A stretch of 64,000 nt of DNA from assembly GCF_016464305.1 (NCBI RefSeq), contig NZ_JAEIOJ010000003.1:434001-498000 (forward strand), written 5' to 3'. Under the pieces are notes generated by a model, which did not search any database, was not told the DNA's origin, and was given only the letters and a program-made list of their open reading frames with translations. The translations under genes were made by a program, and so were the position numbers. The DNA is from Umezawaea beigongshangensis (GTDB lineage Bacteria; Actinomycetota; Actinomycetes; Mycobacteriales; Pseudonocardiaceae). Positions 24,018-33,276 of the stretch are shown here, piece by piece (the first letter of the stretch is position 1; the number at the start of each line of letters is the position of its first letter).

Positions 24018-24689
24018 ATGACTCCCACCAGGACCGAAACGCTGTCGCTGACCGACGGCCGCGAGCTGCGGTTCACCGTCGCCGAGCCGGAGAACGCGGT
24101 CCGCGGCGGGATCGTCGTGCTGCACGAGGCCCGCGGTGTGACCGACACGGTCAGGGGACTGGTCAGCGGGCTGGCCGACGAGGGCTGGCTGGCCGTGGCG
24201 CCGCACCTCTACCACGACGCCGACGAGCTGGACAGCGGTGACGGCGACGGCGTGCGGGAGCGGGTCAGCGCGCTGTCCGGCGACGCCGTGCTGGCCGACA
24301 CCGACGTGGCGTTCGTGTGGCTGGGCCAGCGGGGCGTGCACGGCGACCACATGGGGGTCGTGGGCTTCGACCTCGGCGGCACCGTCGCGATGGTCGTCGC
24401 CGCCAGCCGCACGATCGGCGCGGCCGTCAGCATCGGGGCCCCCGGCGTCCTGGAGCCGCTGTCGGACGGGCTGCCCGCGCTGGTGGACATCGCCGAGGAG
24501 CTGGCCTGTCCGTGGCTCGGCCTCTACCGGGCCGGCGCGGAGGTCTCCGAGTCCGACGTGGAGAAGCTGCACGACGTCGCCTCCGACGCCTCCGTCGCGA
24601 CCGACGTCGTCACCGTCGGCGACACCCCCGAGGCGAGCGCGCAGGCGTGGCAGAGGGCGCTGAGCTGGTTCGACTCGCACCTGCGCTGA
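24018..24689 (+). CDS. Dienelactone hydrolase family protein
   Basis: A 223-residue alpha/beta hydrolase. The opening [35 protein letters not shown] is typical of dienelactone hydrolases. However, the nucleophile elbow, usually GxCxG, reads GFDLGG here, so the usual Cys is replaced by Asp. The protein may be catalytically different or inactive. An upstream GTG (24012) is a possible start. It diverges from the aminotransferase gene. Confidence 0.75.
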   Translation: MTPTRTETLSLTDGRELRFTVAEPENAVRGGIVVLHEARGVTDTVRGLVSGLADEGWLAVAPHLYHDADELDSGDGDGVRERVSALSGDAVLADTDVAFVWLGQRGVHGDHMGVVGFDLGGTVAMVVAASRTIGAAVSIGAPGVLEPLSDGLPALVDIAEELACPWLGLYRAGAEVSESDVEKLHDVASDASVATDVVTVGDTPEASAQAWQRALSWFDSHLR

Positions 24690-24766
24690 CGATCGTTCGG
24701 CGGTTGGAACCGGCTGCGGGGGTAGGTACATCTAAGGGGCTGAGCCGACGCAGCAGGGGGTTCGTG

Positions 24767-25237
24767 ATGCCTGACAACTCGTCCACGTCCAGCGCTGGAG
24801 CGCCGCCGGGGACGGCCGTTCCCGCCGACCCGGCGTTCTCCGCGTCCGCCGGGACGGAACTGGTCGCCACCGCGCAGGCCGTGCAGGCCGTCGACGCGGA
24901 CGTCCGCGACGGCACCGTGCAGCTCGACGAGGGGTCGGCCGAGGCGCTGATCCGGTCGATCGCCGACGCGCAGGCGCTGGTGTGGGAGATGCACGACCAG
25001 GTGGCCCCGCAGCTGGAGACCGAGCTGAAGCTCGGCGACAACTGGGTCGCCAGGTCCATCAGCCGCAGGCTCCGCGAGGTCGGCGTCGGCGACGACGGCT
25101 CCGCCGTGCACGTCATCCGCGAGTTCCTGCACGTCCTGAAGGACGTGGAGGACGTCGTCCGCCAGGCGGCCGAGCAGATCAGGGACACCGATCAGAACTC
25201 CGCGGCGTCCATCTCCGCGGCGGGCAGGGGGCACTGA
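24767..25237 (+). CDS. ESX-associated helical protein, PE/WXG100-like partner
   Basis: A 156-residue, mostly helical acidic protein (TELVATAQAVQAVDADVRDGTVQLDEGSAEALIRSIADAQALVWEMHDQV...). Its TGA overlaps the ATG of the PPE-like gene (TGATG), so the two products are probably made in equal amounts. By analogy with PE-PPE pairs it may be the helical-hairpin partner. No signal peptide. No named family can be assigned from sequence. Confidence 0.55.
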   Translation: MPDNSSTSSAGAPPGTAVPADPAFSASAGTELVATAQAVQAVDADVRDGTVQLDEGSAEALIRSIADAQALVWEMHDQVAPQLETELKLGDNWVARSISRRLREVGVGDDGSAVHVIREFLHVLKDVEDVVRQAAEQIRDTDQNSAASISAAGRGH

Positions 25238-26472
25238 TGAGCGACGAGGCTCCGCCGAGCCCGTACCCGGCGCCGCAGGTGCGGGAGCCGTCCCAGCTCG
25301 ACGAGAAGGTCGACTGGATGGCCTACACGCACCAGCAGCTCTACGACATGGTCCACACCGGCGTCGACCTGACCACCGCGGCGACCGTCAAGGACAGCTG
25401 GAACACCCTCGCCACGACGCTCGCCGAGGTGCGCGAGAACCTGACGCAGGCGATCGAGGCGTCCACCGGCGGCTGGGAGGGCGAGTCCGCGCAGAAGACC
25501 CGCGACGCGCTGCTGACCGTCACGAACTGGGCCGACAGCACCAGCGAGCACGCCGAGAACGTCGCCACCTGCATCAACGTCGAGATCGAGCACGTCGAGA
25601 CCGCGCGCAAGACCATGCCGCCACCCCCGGCCGCCGCGCCGGTGCCGGTGGCCGTGGACCCCGCGGTCGCCGCGCCGCCCGCGGTCGGGGACGCCTTCGG
25701 GGTCCGGTCCGAGGACGCCGGGCTCGTCCCGGTCACCGGGAACCCGACGTTCGCCGGGGTCGACACGGTCGCGGCGCCCGCCGTGGACACCGTCGCCGCG
25801 GCCGACGCGGGCCACCAGCAGGCCGCCGCCGTCATGGCGATGTTCCAGCAGAGCTCGCTGGCCGTGGACCAGACCGTGCCGCAGTTCGCGCCGCCCACCA
25901 ACCCGGTGGTCGCGCCCGTGCTGCCCGGCGCCACGCCCACGCCGACCCCCGTGCCCACGCCCGACCCCGGTGCTCCCGTCGTGACGGCGAGCGCCGCGCC
26001 CTCCACCACCACGACCGGCCGCGGCACGGGCGTCTCCTCGCCCGCGGCGACTCGCGCCACCGGTGGCCGCGGCGGGTCCACCGGCGGCGGCGACACGGGC
26101 GGCACGTTCGCGCACGTGCCCCTCAGCGGTGGCGGCGGTGGCGGCGGCGGTACCGGCGGCGGTGGCGCGTTCGGCGGTGGCGGCGGCTCGTCGCCCGGCC
26201 TGCCGGCCGCGGGCGGCTCCAGCGGCGTCGTCGGCTCCCCGGACAACTCCCGTTCCGGCACCCAGTCCCCCGGTGCCGCAGCCGCCGCGCAGTCGGGCAG
26301 GTCCGGCGCACCGCACGGCGGCGTGCTGGGCGCGGCCCCGATGGCCGCGCCGATGGGCGCGACCGCCTCCAGCGCCGACGAGCGCGGCCACCAGCGGGCC
26401 GGTTACCTGGAGGACGAGGACGACATCTTCGCCCTGGACCGCAAGGCCGCACCGCCGGTGATCGGCCAGTGA
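25237..26472 (+). CDS. PPE/WXG100-like ESX substrate with Gly/Pro-rich tail
   Basis: The first 135 residues are helical, with WEGESAQKTRDALL resembling the WXG turn of ESX substrates. The rest is low complexity: Pro/Ala/Thr, then a poly-Gly run (GGGGGGGGTGGGGAFGGGG), then a charged C-terminal tail (LEDEDDIFALDRKAAPPVIGQ). That tail may carry the type VII export signal. The 411-residue protein is coupled to both neighbours by overlaps, the last with EspG. Confidence 0.65.
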   Translation: MSDEAPPSPYPAPQVREPSQLDEKVDWMAYTHQQLYDMVHTGVDLTTAATVKDSWNTLATTLAEVRENLTQAIEASTGGWEGESAQKTRDALLTVTNWADSTSEHAENVATCINVEIEHVETARKTMPPPPAAAPVPVAVDPAVAAPPAVGDAFGVRSEDAGLVPVTGNPTFAGVDTVAAPAVDTVAAADAGHQQAAAVMAMFQQSSLAVDQTVPQFAPPTNPVVAPVLPGATPTPTPVPTPDPGAPVVTASAAPSTTTTGRGTGVSSPAATRATGGRGGSTGGGDTGGTFAHVPLSGGGGGGGGTGGGGAFGGGGGSSPGLPAAGGSSGVVGSPDNSRSGTQSPGAAAAAQSGRSGAPHGGVLGAAPMAAPMGATASSADERGHQRAGYLEDEDDIFALDRKAAPPVIGQ

Positions 26473-27239
26473 CCGCGCCGGAGACGACCTTCCGGCTGGC
26501 CGCGCCGGAGTTCTTCGTCCTGTGGCAGGCGGTCAACGGCGAGGAGCACCCCGTTCCCCTCGGCACGCCGCACGTCGGCGCGACGCGGGCGGAACGGGCG
26601 GAGCTGATCGCCACCTGCTCCCGCACGCTGTCCGCGCGCGGCCTCGGCACGGTGGAGCGTCCCGACGCCGAGCTGGAGGCGCTCGTGCGCGGGCTGCGCC
26701 AGCACGAGCGGTGCCTCGACCTGGTGTTCTCCCACCGCGGCGAGACCGCGCGCGCCGTCGCGGCGGCCGGGTGGGGCGGCGTGTTCGCGGCCCGCGTCGG
26801 CGCGGAGGTGCACCTGCGGTCGTTCCGCTCCACCGCGCTCGCCTCGGCCACCGTCGAGACCCTGCCGGTCAGCCCGGCCGGGTCCGGCCGGGCGGCCAAC
26901 GTCCGCTGGGACGACTTCGTGGCGGCCGGTGCGGCGGGGGAGCGCGACGGCGCGCAGGGCTTCCTGGAGGTGCTGCGCGCCGCGGGCGTCCGCGAGCCGG
27001 AGGCGAACACGCTGCTGCGCGCCGTGACCACGCGGCGCGGCGGCGGGCAGGTCGGCCTGACCGAGCGCAACCGCGACGGACACCTGCGGCCCACCGGGCG
27101 GACCGTGTCGTGGATCGACACCGGAGAGGGCCGCTACCTCGCGCAGCGCTCCGGCGGGTGGCTCGTCCTCGCGCCCACCGACCGGGCGAGGCTGACCGCC
27201 GCCGTGGAGGACCTGGTCGTCGGCGCCGGGCGGCGCTGA
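26469..27239 (+). CDS. espG: ESX secretion-associated EspG-like chaperone
   Basis: A 256-residue protein with the EspG N-terminus (FRLAAPEFFVLWQAVNGEEHPVPL), the central DLVFSHRGETARAVAAAGWGG sheet, and the end SWIDTGEGRYLAQRSGGWLVLAPTD. EspG proteins bind PPE-type substrates in the cytoplasm before export. The GTG overlaps the stop of the PPE-like gene. No ESX core genes (eccB-E, mycP) are in the window, so it must serve a system elsewhere. Confidence 0.8.
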   Translation: MTAPETTFRLAAPEFFVLWQAVNGEEHPVPLGTPHVGATRAERAELIATCSRTLSARGLGTVERPDAELEALVRGLRQHERCLDLVFSHRGETARAVAAAGWGGVFAARVGAEVHLRSFRSTALASATVETLPVSPAGSGRAANVRWDDFVAAGAAGERDGAQGFLEVLRAAGVREPEANTLLRAVTTRRGGGQVGLTERNRDGHLRPTGRTVSWIDTGEGRYLAQRSGGWLVLAPTDRARLTAAVEDLVVGAGRR

Positions 27240-27296
27240 CGACGCGTTCGTCGCGCGGCTGTGGTTCTGCGGCCCGACTTCGGCTAGGAACCACCT

Positions 27297-29285
27297 ATGA
27301 CCGACACCCCCGCCGGCACCGTCGCCGACGAGCCGGAACTGATCTGGAGCCCCGACCCCGCCGCGGTCGCGAGCAGCCGCACGACCGCCTTCCGCGACTG
27401 GCTGCGAGCCGGGCGCGGGCTCGAACTGGACGACTACGACGCACTGTGGTCGTGGTCCACGACGGACCTGGAGGGCTTCTGGAGCGCCGTCGCCGAGTTC
27501 TTCGACGTCGCGTTCCACACCGCTCCCACCGCGGTGCTGCCGGAGGAGGTCATGCCGGGCGCGCGCTGGTTCCCCGGCGCGACGCTCAACTACGCCGAGC
27601 ACGCCCTGCGCCCCGGTCCGGGCAGGGCGGACCACGACGTCGCCGTGGTGTTCCACCGCGAGGACGGCCTGGTCGAGGAGATCGACCACGCGACGCTGCG
27701 CCGCCGCGTCGCCGCGATCCGCGCCGGTCTGGTCGAACTGGGCGTCGGACGCGGTGACCGGGTCGTGGCGCTGGTGCCGAACTCGCCGGAGGCGCTGATC
27801 GCGTTCCTCGCCGCGGCCAGCCTCGGGGCCACCTGGTCGTCGTGCTCCCCGGACTTCGGCGTCCGCGCCGTCGCCGACCGCTTCACCCAGATCGAGCCGG
27901 TCGTGCTCGTCGCGGTCAACGGCTACGGCTACAACGGGCGCACGTTCGACGTGCGGCCCACCGTCGAGCAGCTGCGCGCGGCCACGCCGTCGCTGCGCGG
28001 CACCGTGCTCGTGGACCACCTGGGCACCGGCGCGACCCTGCCCGGCGCGGTGGAGTGGGACGCGCTGCTGACCCGGCACGACGGCGCGGAGCCGGCGTTC
28101 GAGCCGGTGCCGTTCGACCACCCGCTGTGGATCCTCTACTCCTCCGGCACCACCGGGCTGCCCAAGGGCATCGTGCAGGGCCACGGCGGCATCCTGCTGG
28201 AGCACCTGAAGGCGCTGGCGCTGCACTGCGACCTCGGGCCGGGCGACCGGTTCTTCTGGTTCACCACGACCGGCTGGATGATGTGGAACTTCCTCGTCTC
28301 CGGCCTGCTCACGGGCAGCACCGTCGTGCTGTACGACGGCAGTCCAGCGCACCCCGACCTGACCGTGCTGTGGCGGCTGGCCGAGCGGCACCGGGTCACC
28401 TACTTCGGCACGTCGGCCCCCTACGTGCAGTCCTGCCTGAAGGCGGGGCTGGCGCCGTCCGCGGAGTTCGACCTCTCCGCGCTGCGGGTCGTGGGCTCGA
28501 CCGGCGCACCGCTGTCGCCGGAGGGCTTCCGCTGGATCGCCTCGGCCGTCGGCGACGTGCAGATCGCCTCGGTGTCCGGCGGCACGGACCTGTGCACGGC
28601 GTTCGTCGGCGCGTCGCCCGACGTGCCGGTGTGGCTGGGCGAGCTGTCCTGCCGCGCCCTGGGGGCCGCCGTGGCGGCCTACGACGACGCCGGGCGGCCC
28701 GTGGTCGACCAGGTGGGCGAACTGGTGATCACCAGGCCCATGCCGTCGATGCCGGTGTCGTTCTGGAACGACCCGGACGGCAGCCGGCTGCGCGAGGCGT
28801 ACTTCGAGACCTACGAGGGCGTGTGGCGGCACGGCGACTGGCTCCGGATCACCCCGCGCGGGTCGGCCGTGATCCACGGCCGCAGCGACTCGACGCTGAA
28901 CCGCGGCGGCGTCCGCATGGGCACCGCCGAGTTCTACCGCGTCGTGGAGGCGCTGCCCGGCGTGGCCGACTCGCTGGTGATCGACACCTCCGGCGCGGCC
29001 GATGCCGCCGAGGGCGAACTGCTGTGCTTCCTGGTGCTGGAGCCGGGCGTGGCGCTGTCCGACGTGGAGCCCGCGCTGCGCGCCGAGCTGAGGACGGCCC
29101 TGTCGCCGCGGCACGTGCCGAACCGGTTCGCGGAGGTCGAGGAGATCCCCCGGACGCTCAACGGCAAGAAGTGCGAGGTGCCCGTGAAGAAGATCCTCGG
29201 AGGCACTCCGCCGGACCGCGCCGTGAGCCGCGACGCCCTGCGGAATCCGGACTCGCTGACCCCGTTCGTGCAGTGGGCGAGATGA
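27297..29285 (+). CDS. Acetoacetyl-CoA synthetase
   Basis: A 662-residue AMP-forming ligase of the AcsA/AACS type. It has the P-loop LYSSGTTGLPKGIVQGHGG (near residue 283), FFWFTTTGWMMWN, HGDWLRITPRGSAVIHGRSDSTLNRGGVRMG, and the C-terminal lysine in RTLNGKKCEVPVKKIL. It activates acetoacetate with ATP and CoA, linking ketone bodies to polyketide or lipid precursors. It stands alone between the ESX cluster and the tRNA genes. Confidence 0.9.
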   Translation: MTDTPAGTVADEPELIWSPDPAAVASSRTTAFRDWLRAGRGLELDDYDALWSWSTTDLEGFWSAVAEFFDVAFHTAPTAVLPEEVMPGARWFPGATLNYAEHALRPGPGRADHDVAVVFHREDGLVEEIDHATLRRRVAAIRAGLVELGVGRGDRVVALVPNSPEALIAFLAAASLGATWSSCSPDFGVRAVADRFTQIEPVVLVAVNGYGYNGRTFDVRPTVEQLRAATPSLRGTVLVDHLGTGATLPGAVEWDALLTRHDGAEPAFEPVPFDHPLWILYSSGTTGLPKGIVQGHGGILLEHLKALALHCDLGPGDRFFWFTTTGWMMWNFLVSGLLTGSTVVLYDGSPAHPDLTVLWRLAERHRVTYFGTSAPYVQSCLKAGLAPSAEFDLSALRVVGSTGAPLSPEGFRWIASAVGDVQIASVSGGTDLCTAFVGASPDVPVWLGELSCRALGAAVAAYDDAGRPVVDQVGELVITRPMPSMPVSFWNDPDGSRLREAYFETYEGVWRHGDWLRITPRGSAVIHGRSDSTLNRGGVRMGTAEFYRVVEALPGVADSLVIDTSGAADAAEGELLCFLVLEPGVALSDVEPALRAELRTALSPRHVPNRFAEVEEIPRTLNGKKCEVPVKKILGGTPPDRAVSRDALRNPDSLTPFVQWAR

Positions 29286-29303
29286 AGATCACCCCTGACC
29301 CGT

Positions 29304-29330
29304 CCCGACCCGTTCTTCGGGCGGGTCGGG
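29304..29330 (+). terminator. Terminator-like hairpin
   Basis: CCCGACCCG and its complement form a 9-bp stem just after the acetoacetyl-CoA synthetase gene. Confidence 0.5.
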
Positions 29331-29423
29331 GGTGTGTGACCTGCGGAAACCCGGTGGAGGGGGGCCGTTTTGCTTCTCGACTGCGGGTGTGTGTAATCTA
29401 TGCGTCGTAGCCGAGGGGCTCCA

Positions 29424-29513
29424 GGAGGCTTCGCCTAGTCTGGTCTATGGCGCCGCACTGCTAATGCGGTTTGGGTTTATCGCCCATCCCGGGTTCAAAT
29501 CCCGGAGCCTCCG
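29424..29513 (+). tRNA. tRNA-Ser (GCT)
   Basis: The acceptor GGAGGCT pairs with AGCCTCC. The anticodon loop CTGCTAA holds GCT, the long variable arm is typical of serine tRNAs, and the T loop reads TTCAAAT. The CCA end is not encoded. Confidence 0.95.
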
Positions 29514-29551
29514 CAACACCCCGCCCCGGCGAGGTGATAACTTAATACCGA

Positions 29552-29624
29552 GCGCTCATAGCTCAACGGATAGAGCACTTGACTACGGATCAAGAGGTTG
29601 CAGGTTCGAATCCTGCTGAGCGCA
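29552..29624 (+). tRNA. tRNA-Arg (ACG)
   Basis: A standard 73-base cloverleaf: acceptor GCGCTCA with TGAGCGC, anticodon loop CTACGGA holding ACG, T loop TTCGAAT. It lies 38 bases downstream of tRNA-Ser, so one transcript may carry both. Confidence 0.95.
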
Positions 29625-29627
29625 CAG

Positions 29628-29667
29628 AGCCGGAAGCCCCCTCTCGCCAGGGGGTTTCCGGCTTTTT
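29628..29667 (+). terminator. Rho-independent terminator of the tRNA pair
   Basis: AGCCGGAAGCCCCCT with its near-perfect complement, followed by TTTTT, directly after tRNA-Arg. Confidence 0.85.
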
Positions 29668-29784
29668 GCGTGTCCGGGCAGGCGTCCCCGGACGCCCGGA
29701 GGGGAGCGGACCTCCGGGGAGCGGCGGTCAGGATCATCCGTTCGACGCTGTCACCGGTCGGCCGCTCGTCGTTACGTTCGTCCC

Positions 29785-31134
29785 ATGGCAGCTCTCCGAC
29801 GTCGTGACGTCCTCGCGGGCACGGCCGCACTGGCGGGCGTCGCCGCCGTCGGGCTCAACCCCGCGTCCGCGCTCGCGGCGACCGCGCCGCGCACCGGCGC
29901 GTCCCGCGCCCCGCACCTCCTGTGGAGCGATCTCGCCGTCGCGACCAGGGTGCGGACGCACCGCGCGATGGAGCACCTGCGGGTGCTCAGCGACGACATC
30001 GGGCCCCGCGTCGGCGGCACCGGGGCCGAGCACCGCGCCCGCGACCACATCGCCCGCGTCCTGCGCGACCTGCGCTACGACGTGACGCTCCAGCCGTTCC
30101 CGGTGGCGGACAAGCACCTGGGCGAGATCCGGACCGGCCGCGCGCGCTGGCAGACCGGCGCGGCCCCGCTGGGCGCGCGCGACGCCTCCGCGCGGGGCGA
30201 GGTCGTCGACCTGGGCGCGGGGGAGACGCTGCCGGACGACCTGACGGGCAGGGTCGCGCTGTTCGTCGGCGCCGCCACGTCGGCCGCGGTCGCCGCCGCG
30301 GCGCGGGGCGCGGCGGCCGTGCTGCTCGGCCGGATCTCCACGACGGCCACCAGGGCGTCCGCGTTCAGCCCGGTCCTCCCCGAGGCGGTGGCCGTGCCGG
30401 TGCTGGGCATCGCGCAGGTCCACGTGGAACGCCTGCGCGCGTCGGCCGCACCGGTTCGGCTCGCGCTGTCCACCACGCACCACGCGAACCTCACGTCCTA
30501 CAACGTGATCGCGGACCGCCGGGCGACGTTCCCCGGTCCGGACCGGGGTGTGGTGGTGGTGAGCGCCCACTACGACAGCGTGCCCGGCTCGCCCGGCGCG
30601 AACGACGACGGCAGCGGCACCGTGCTGTGCCTGGAGCTGGCCCGCGTCCTGCGCCACCTGCCGACCCAGAAGGCGGTCCGCTTCGCCCTGTGGGGCTCGG
30701 AGGAGCAGGGCCTCGTCGGGTCGCGGCACTACGTGAACCAGCTCGCGGACGCCGAGGCGGCGCGCATCGCCGGGTGCTTCCAGAACGACATGGTGGCCAC
30801 CAGCCACGACCCGGCCACGGCCTACTGGCTGCTGTCCGTCGACGGCGGCGACAACACGACGACCTCGGCCGTGGCCGCCGCGGCGGAGCGCTTCGGCTAC
30901 GCGCCGCGGGTGAAGGGACCGACCGCGCGCGGGTCGAGCGACCACGTGCCGTTCCACGAACGGGGCATCGCGGCGGCGAACTTCAGCTGGCGCGGCGAGG
31001 CGGGACCGGCGTCCCTCGAACCGATCTACCACACGCCGGAGGACACGATCGCGGCCAACGTGAGCACCGAGCGGCTGAAGGTCTCGATGGAACTCGTCGG
31101 CGCCGCCGCCTACGGAGTCGCGTGCCGCGCGTAG
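29785..31134 (+). CDS. Secreted M28-family metallopeptidase
   Basis: The 449-residue protein has a twin-arginine-like signal (LRRRDVLAGTAALAGVAAVGL, ending ALA). Its M28 zinc-peptidase domain includes VVVSAHYDSVPGSPGANDDGSG (His and Asp ligands), LWGSEEQGLVGSRHYV (catalytic Glu pair), the later NDMVA and SDHVPFHERGI. A PA-like inserted domain lies in between. It is likely an exported aminopeptidase. It starts at ATG 29785. Confidence 0.9.
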   Translation: MAALRRRDVLAGTAALAGVAAVGLNPASALAATAPRTGASRAPHLLWSDLAVATRVRTHRAMEHLRVLSDDIGPRVGGTGAEHRARDHIARVLRDLRYDVTLQPFPVADKHLGEIRTGRARWQTGAAPLGARDASARGEVVDLGAGETLPDDLTGRVALFVGAATSAAVAAAARGAAAVLLGRISTTATRASAFSPVLPEAVAVPVLGIAQVHVERLRASAAPVRLALSTTHHANLTSYNVIADRRATFPGPDRGVVVVSAHYDSVPGSPGANDDGSGTVLCLELARVLRHLPTQKAVRFALWGSEEQGLVGSRHYVNQLADAEAARIAGCFQNDMVATSHDPATAYWLLSVDGGDNTTTSAVAAAAERFGYAPRVKGPTARGSSDHVPFHERGIAAANFSWRGEAGPASLEPIYHTPEDTIAANVSTERLKVSMELVGAAAYGVACRA

Positions 31135-31155
31135 CCGACGTGGCATCGTGATCGC

Positions 31156-31506
31156 ATGGAGAACGACGAGATCATGCAGCGGGCCATCGGCGTGCTCACG
31201 CTGATGCACGGCGCCGCGTCGGGCGGGCCCGCCGGCGAGGGCGACGACCTGCGCGTGGCGCTGAAGATGCTCCAGGAGGACGTCTTCAGCTACTCGGTGC
31301 CGCTGCCGCAGGGCGAGGACGTGGACCCGGCGGAGTTCCTGCGCCAGGCGCTGGAGCAGATCATGGCGCGCTTCGCGACGTTCACCGCCGGGCTCGCGCT
31401 GGGCTTCCAGGCCGTCGCGCACGCCTACGAGGAGGAGTGCCCCGACGCGGACGTGTCGGCCGTCCTGCAGGAGCTGTCGATCCGCATCACGACGCGCGAG
31501 AGCTGA
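31156..31506 (+). CDS. Hypothetical 116-residue protein
   Basis: A small acidic, helical protein. The start ENDEIMQRAIGVLTLMHG faintly recalls the first helix of ANTAR domains, but the rest does not continue the fold. Its last 20 bases overlap the convergent serine hydrolase gene. No family recognised. Confidence 0.6.
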   Translation: MENDEIMQRAIGVLTLMHGAASGGPAGEGDDLRVALKMLQEDVFSYSVPLPQGEDVDPAEFLRQALEQIMARFATFTAGLALGFQAVAHAYEEECPDADVSAVLQELSIRITTRES

Positions 31507-32311
31507 GCTCCGCGAGCACGGCGTCGCTGAACGGCGTCCACGCCTCCACCGCCCACGGCCCGAAGCGCCGGTCGGTCAGGGCGACGCAGGCCGCACCGGC
31601 CTCCGGGTCGACCCACAGGAACGTGCCGCTCTGGCCGAAGTGGCCGAACGTGCGGGGGGAGTTGCCGGTGCCCGTCCAGTGCGGACTCTTGTGGTCGCGC
31701 AGCTCGAAGCCGAGCCCCCAGTCGTTGGGCCTCTGCTGCCCGTAGCCGGGGAGCACGCCGTTGCGACCGGGGAACACCACGGACGTCGCCTCGGCCACCA
31801 GCCCGGCCGAGACCAGGCGCGGGGCCTGGAGCTCGGCGGCGAAGCGGGCCAGGTCGGCGCACGTCGACACCGCGCCGGAGCCCGCCGGTCCCCGCAGAGC
31901 CGTGCCGCTCATGCCGAGCGGCGTCAGCACGGCCTCGTCCAGGTAGTCGGGGAACGCGATGCCCGACGCCTCCTGCACGGCGTCGGCGAGCACGCCGAAC
32001 CCGGTGTTGGAGTAGACGCGGCGGTCGCCGGGCGCGGCCTGCACGGTGTCGTCGGAGAACGCCAGCCCCGACGTGTGCGCGATCAGGTGCCGCAGCGTCG
32101 AGCCCTCCGGCCCGGCGGGCAGGTCCCACTCGACCGCGCCCTCCTCGACGGCGATCAGCACCGCGTACGCCGTGAGCAGCTTCGTCACCGACGCCAGCTC
32201 GTAGGGCCGCTCCTGGTCGCCCGAGGTGCCCAGCACCCGTCCGTCGGCGGCGACCACGGCCACCGACGCGTTGTCCACCGGCCACTGCTCCGCACCGCGC
32301 ACGCTCTCCAC
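31487..32311 (-). CDS. Serine hydrolase, beta-lactamase fold, cytoplasmic-looking
   Basis: The 274-residue protein has SVTK (Ser41, Lys44), YSN (100-102) and HFGQSGT near the C-terminus. These are the SxxK, YxN and HxG-type elements of the class C beta-lactamase/esterase fold. No signal peptide is visible, so it may act on a small ester or amide inside the cell. It diverges from the RNase Z gene. Confidence 0.85.
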   Translation of the reverse strand: MESVRGAEQWPVDNASVAVVAADGRVLGTSGDQERPYELASVTKLLTAYAVLIAVEEGAVEWDLPAGPEGSTLRHLIAHTSGLAFSDDTVQAAPGDRRVYSNTGFGVLADAVQEASGIAFPDYLDEAVLTPLGMSGTALRGPAGSGAVSTCADLARFAAELQAPRLVSAGLVAEATSVVFPGRNGVLPGYGQQRPNDWGLGFELRDHKSPHWTGTGNSPRTFGHFGQSGTFLWVDPEAGAACVALTDRRFGPWAVEAWTPFSDAVLAELSSRAS

Positions 32312-32373
32312 GCCCCAGACGGTAGAGCCGCGTTCCCGAGCCGCGGCGGGGTGGGGCGGGTTACCGTCTGCCG

Positions 32374-33276
32374 GTGTCGATCCGAGAGCTGGTCGTGCTG
32401 GGAACCGCCAGTCAGGTGCCCACCCGGACCCGCAGTCACAACGGGTACCTGCTGCGGTGGGACGACCAGGGGTTCCTGTTCGACCCCGGCGAGGGCTGCC
32501 AGCGGCAGATGCTGTTCGCCGGGGTGCCGGTGAGCGACGTGACGCGGGTGTTCGTCACGCACTTCCACGGCGACCACTGCCTCGGCCTGCCCGGCGTCGT
32601 GCAGCGCGTCTCGCTCGACCGCGTGCCGCACCCCGTGCACGTCCACTACCCGCGGTCCGGGCAGGAGTTCTACGAGCGGCTGCGGAACGCCAGCTCGTTC
32701 CACGACCTGGCCGACGTGCGGGCGGAGCCGGTCGACGCGGACGGGCCGTTCGCCAGCGGGGACTTCGGCGTGCTCGACGCGCGCCGGCTGGACCACTCGC
32801 TGGACTGCTTCGGGTACCGGCTCACCGAGCCGGACGGCCGCCGGATGCTGCCCGACGCCCTGCGCCACCACGGGATCAGCGGTCCCGACGTGCGGCGGGT
32901 GCAGGCCGAGGGGTCGTGGAACGGCGTCGGCCTGGAGCAGGTGAGCGTGCCCAGGCCGGGGCAGAGCTTCGCCTTCGTCATGGACACCCGGCTCTGCGAC
33001 GGCGTGTTCGCGCTCGCCGACGGCGTCGACGTGCTGGTGATCGAGTCGACGTTCCTCGCCGAGGACACCGACCTGGCCGTGCGGTTCGGGCACCTCACCG
33101 CGGCGCAGGCCGCGCGGGTCGCGGCGGACAGCGGCGTGCGGACGCTGGTCCTCACGCACTTCTCCCAGCGCTACGGCGATCCGGAGCGCTTCCGCGCCGA
33201 GGCGGCGGAGGTCTTCGACGGCGAGATCGTCGTGGCGGCGGACCTGGACCGCGTCCCCGTGCCCCCGCGCCGCTAG
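32374..33276 (+). CDS. rnz: Ribonuclease Z
   Basis: A 300-residue metallo-beta-lactamase-fold nuclease: zinc motif HFHGDH (63-68), [13 protein letters not shown], the MDTR aspartate, and [11 protein letters not shown] with the third-site His near the end. It trims the 3' tails of tRNA precursors. The GTG at 32374 is the start. The arrangement fits the ElaC type rather than a general MBL hydrolase. Confidence 0.85.
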   Translation: MSIRELVVLGTASQVPTRTRSHNGYLLRWDDQGFLFDPGEGCQRQMLFAGVPVSDVTRVFVTHFHGDHCLGLPGVVQRVSLDRVPHPVHVHYPRSGQEFYERLRNASSFHDLADVRAEPVDADGPFASGDFGVLDARRLDHSLDCFGYRLTEPDGRRMLPDALRHHGISGPDVRRVQAEGSWNGVGLEQVSVPRPGQSFAFVMDTRLCDGVFALADGVDVLVIESTFLAEDTDLAVRFGHLTAAQAARVAADSGVRTLVLTHFSQRYGDPERFRAEAAEVFDGEIVVAADLDRVPVPPRR

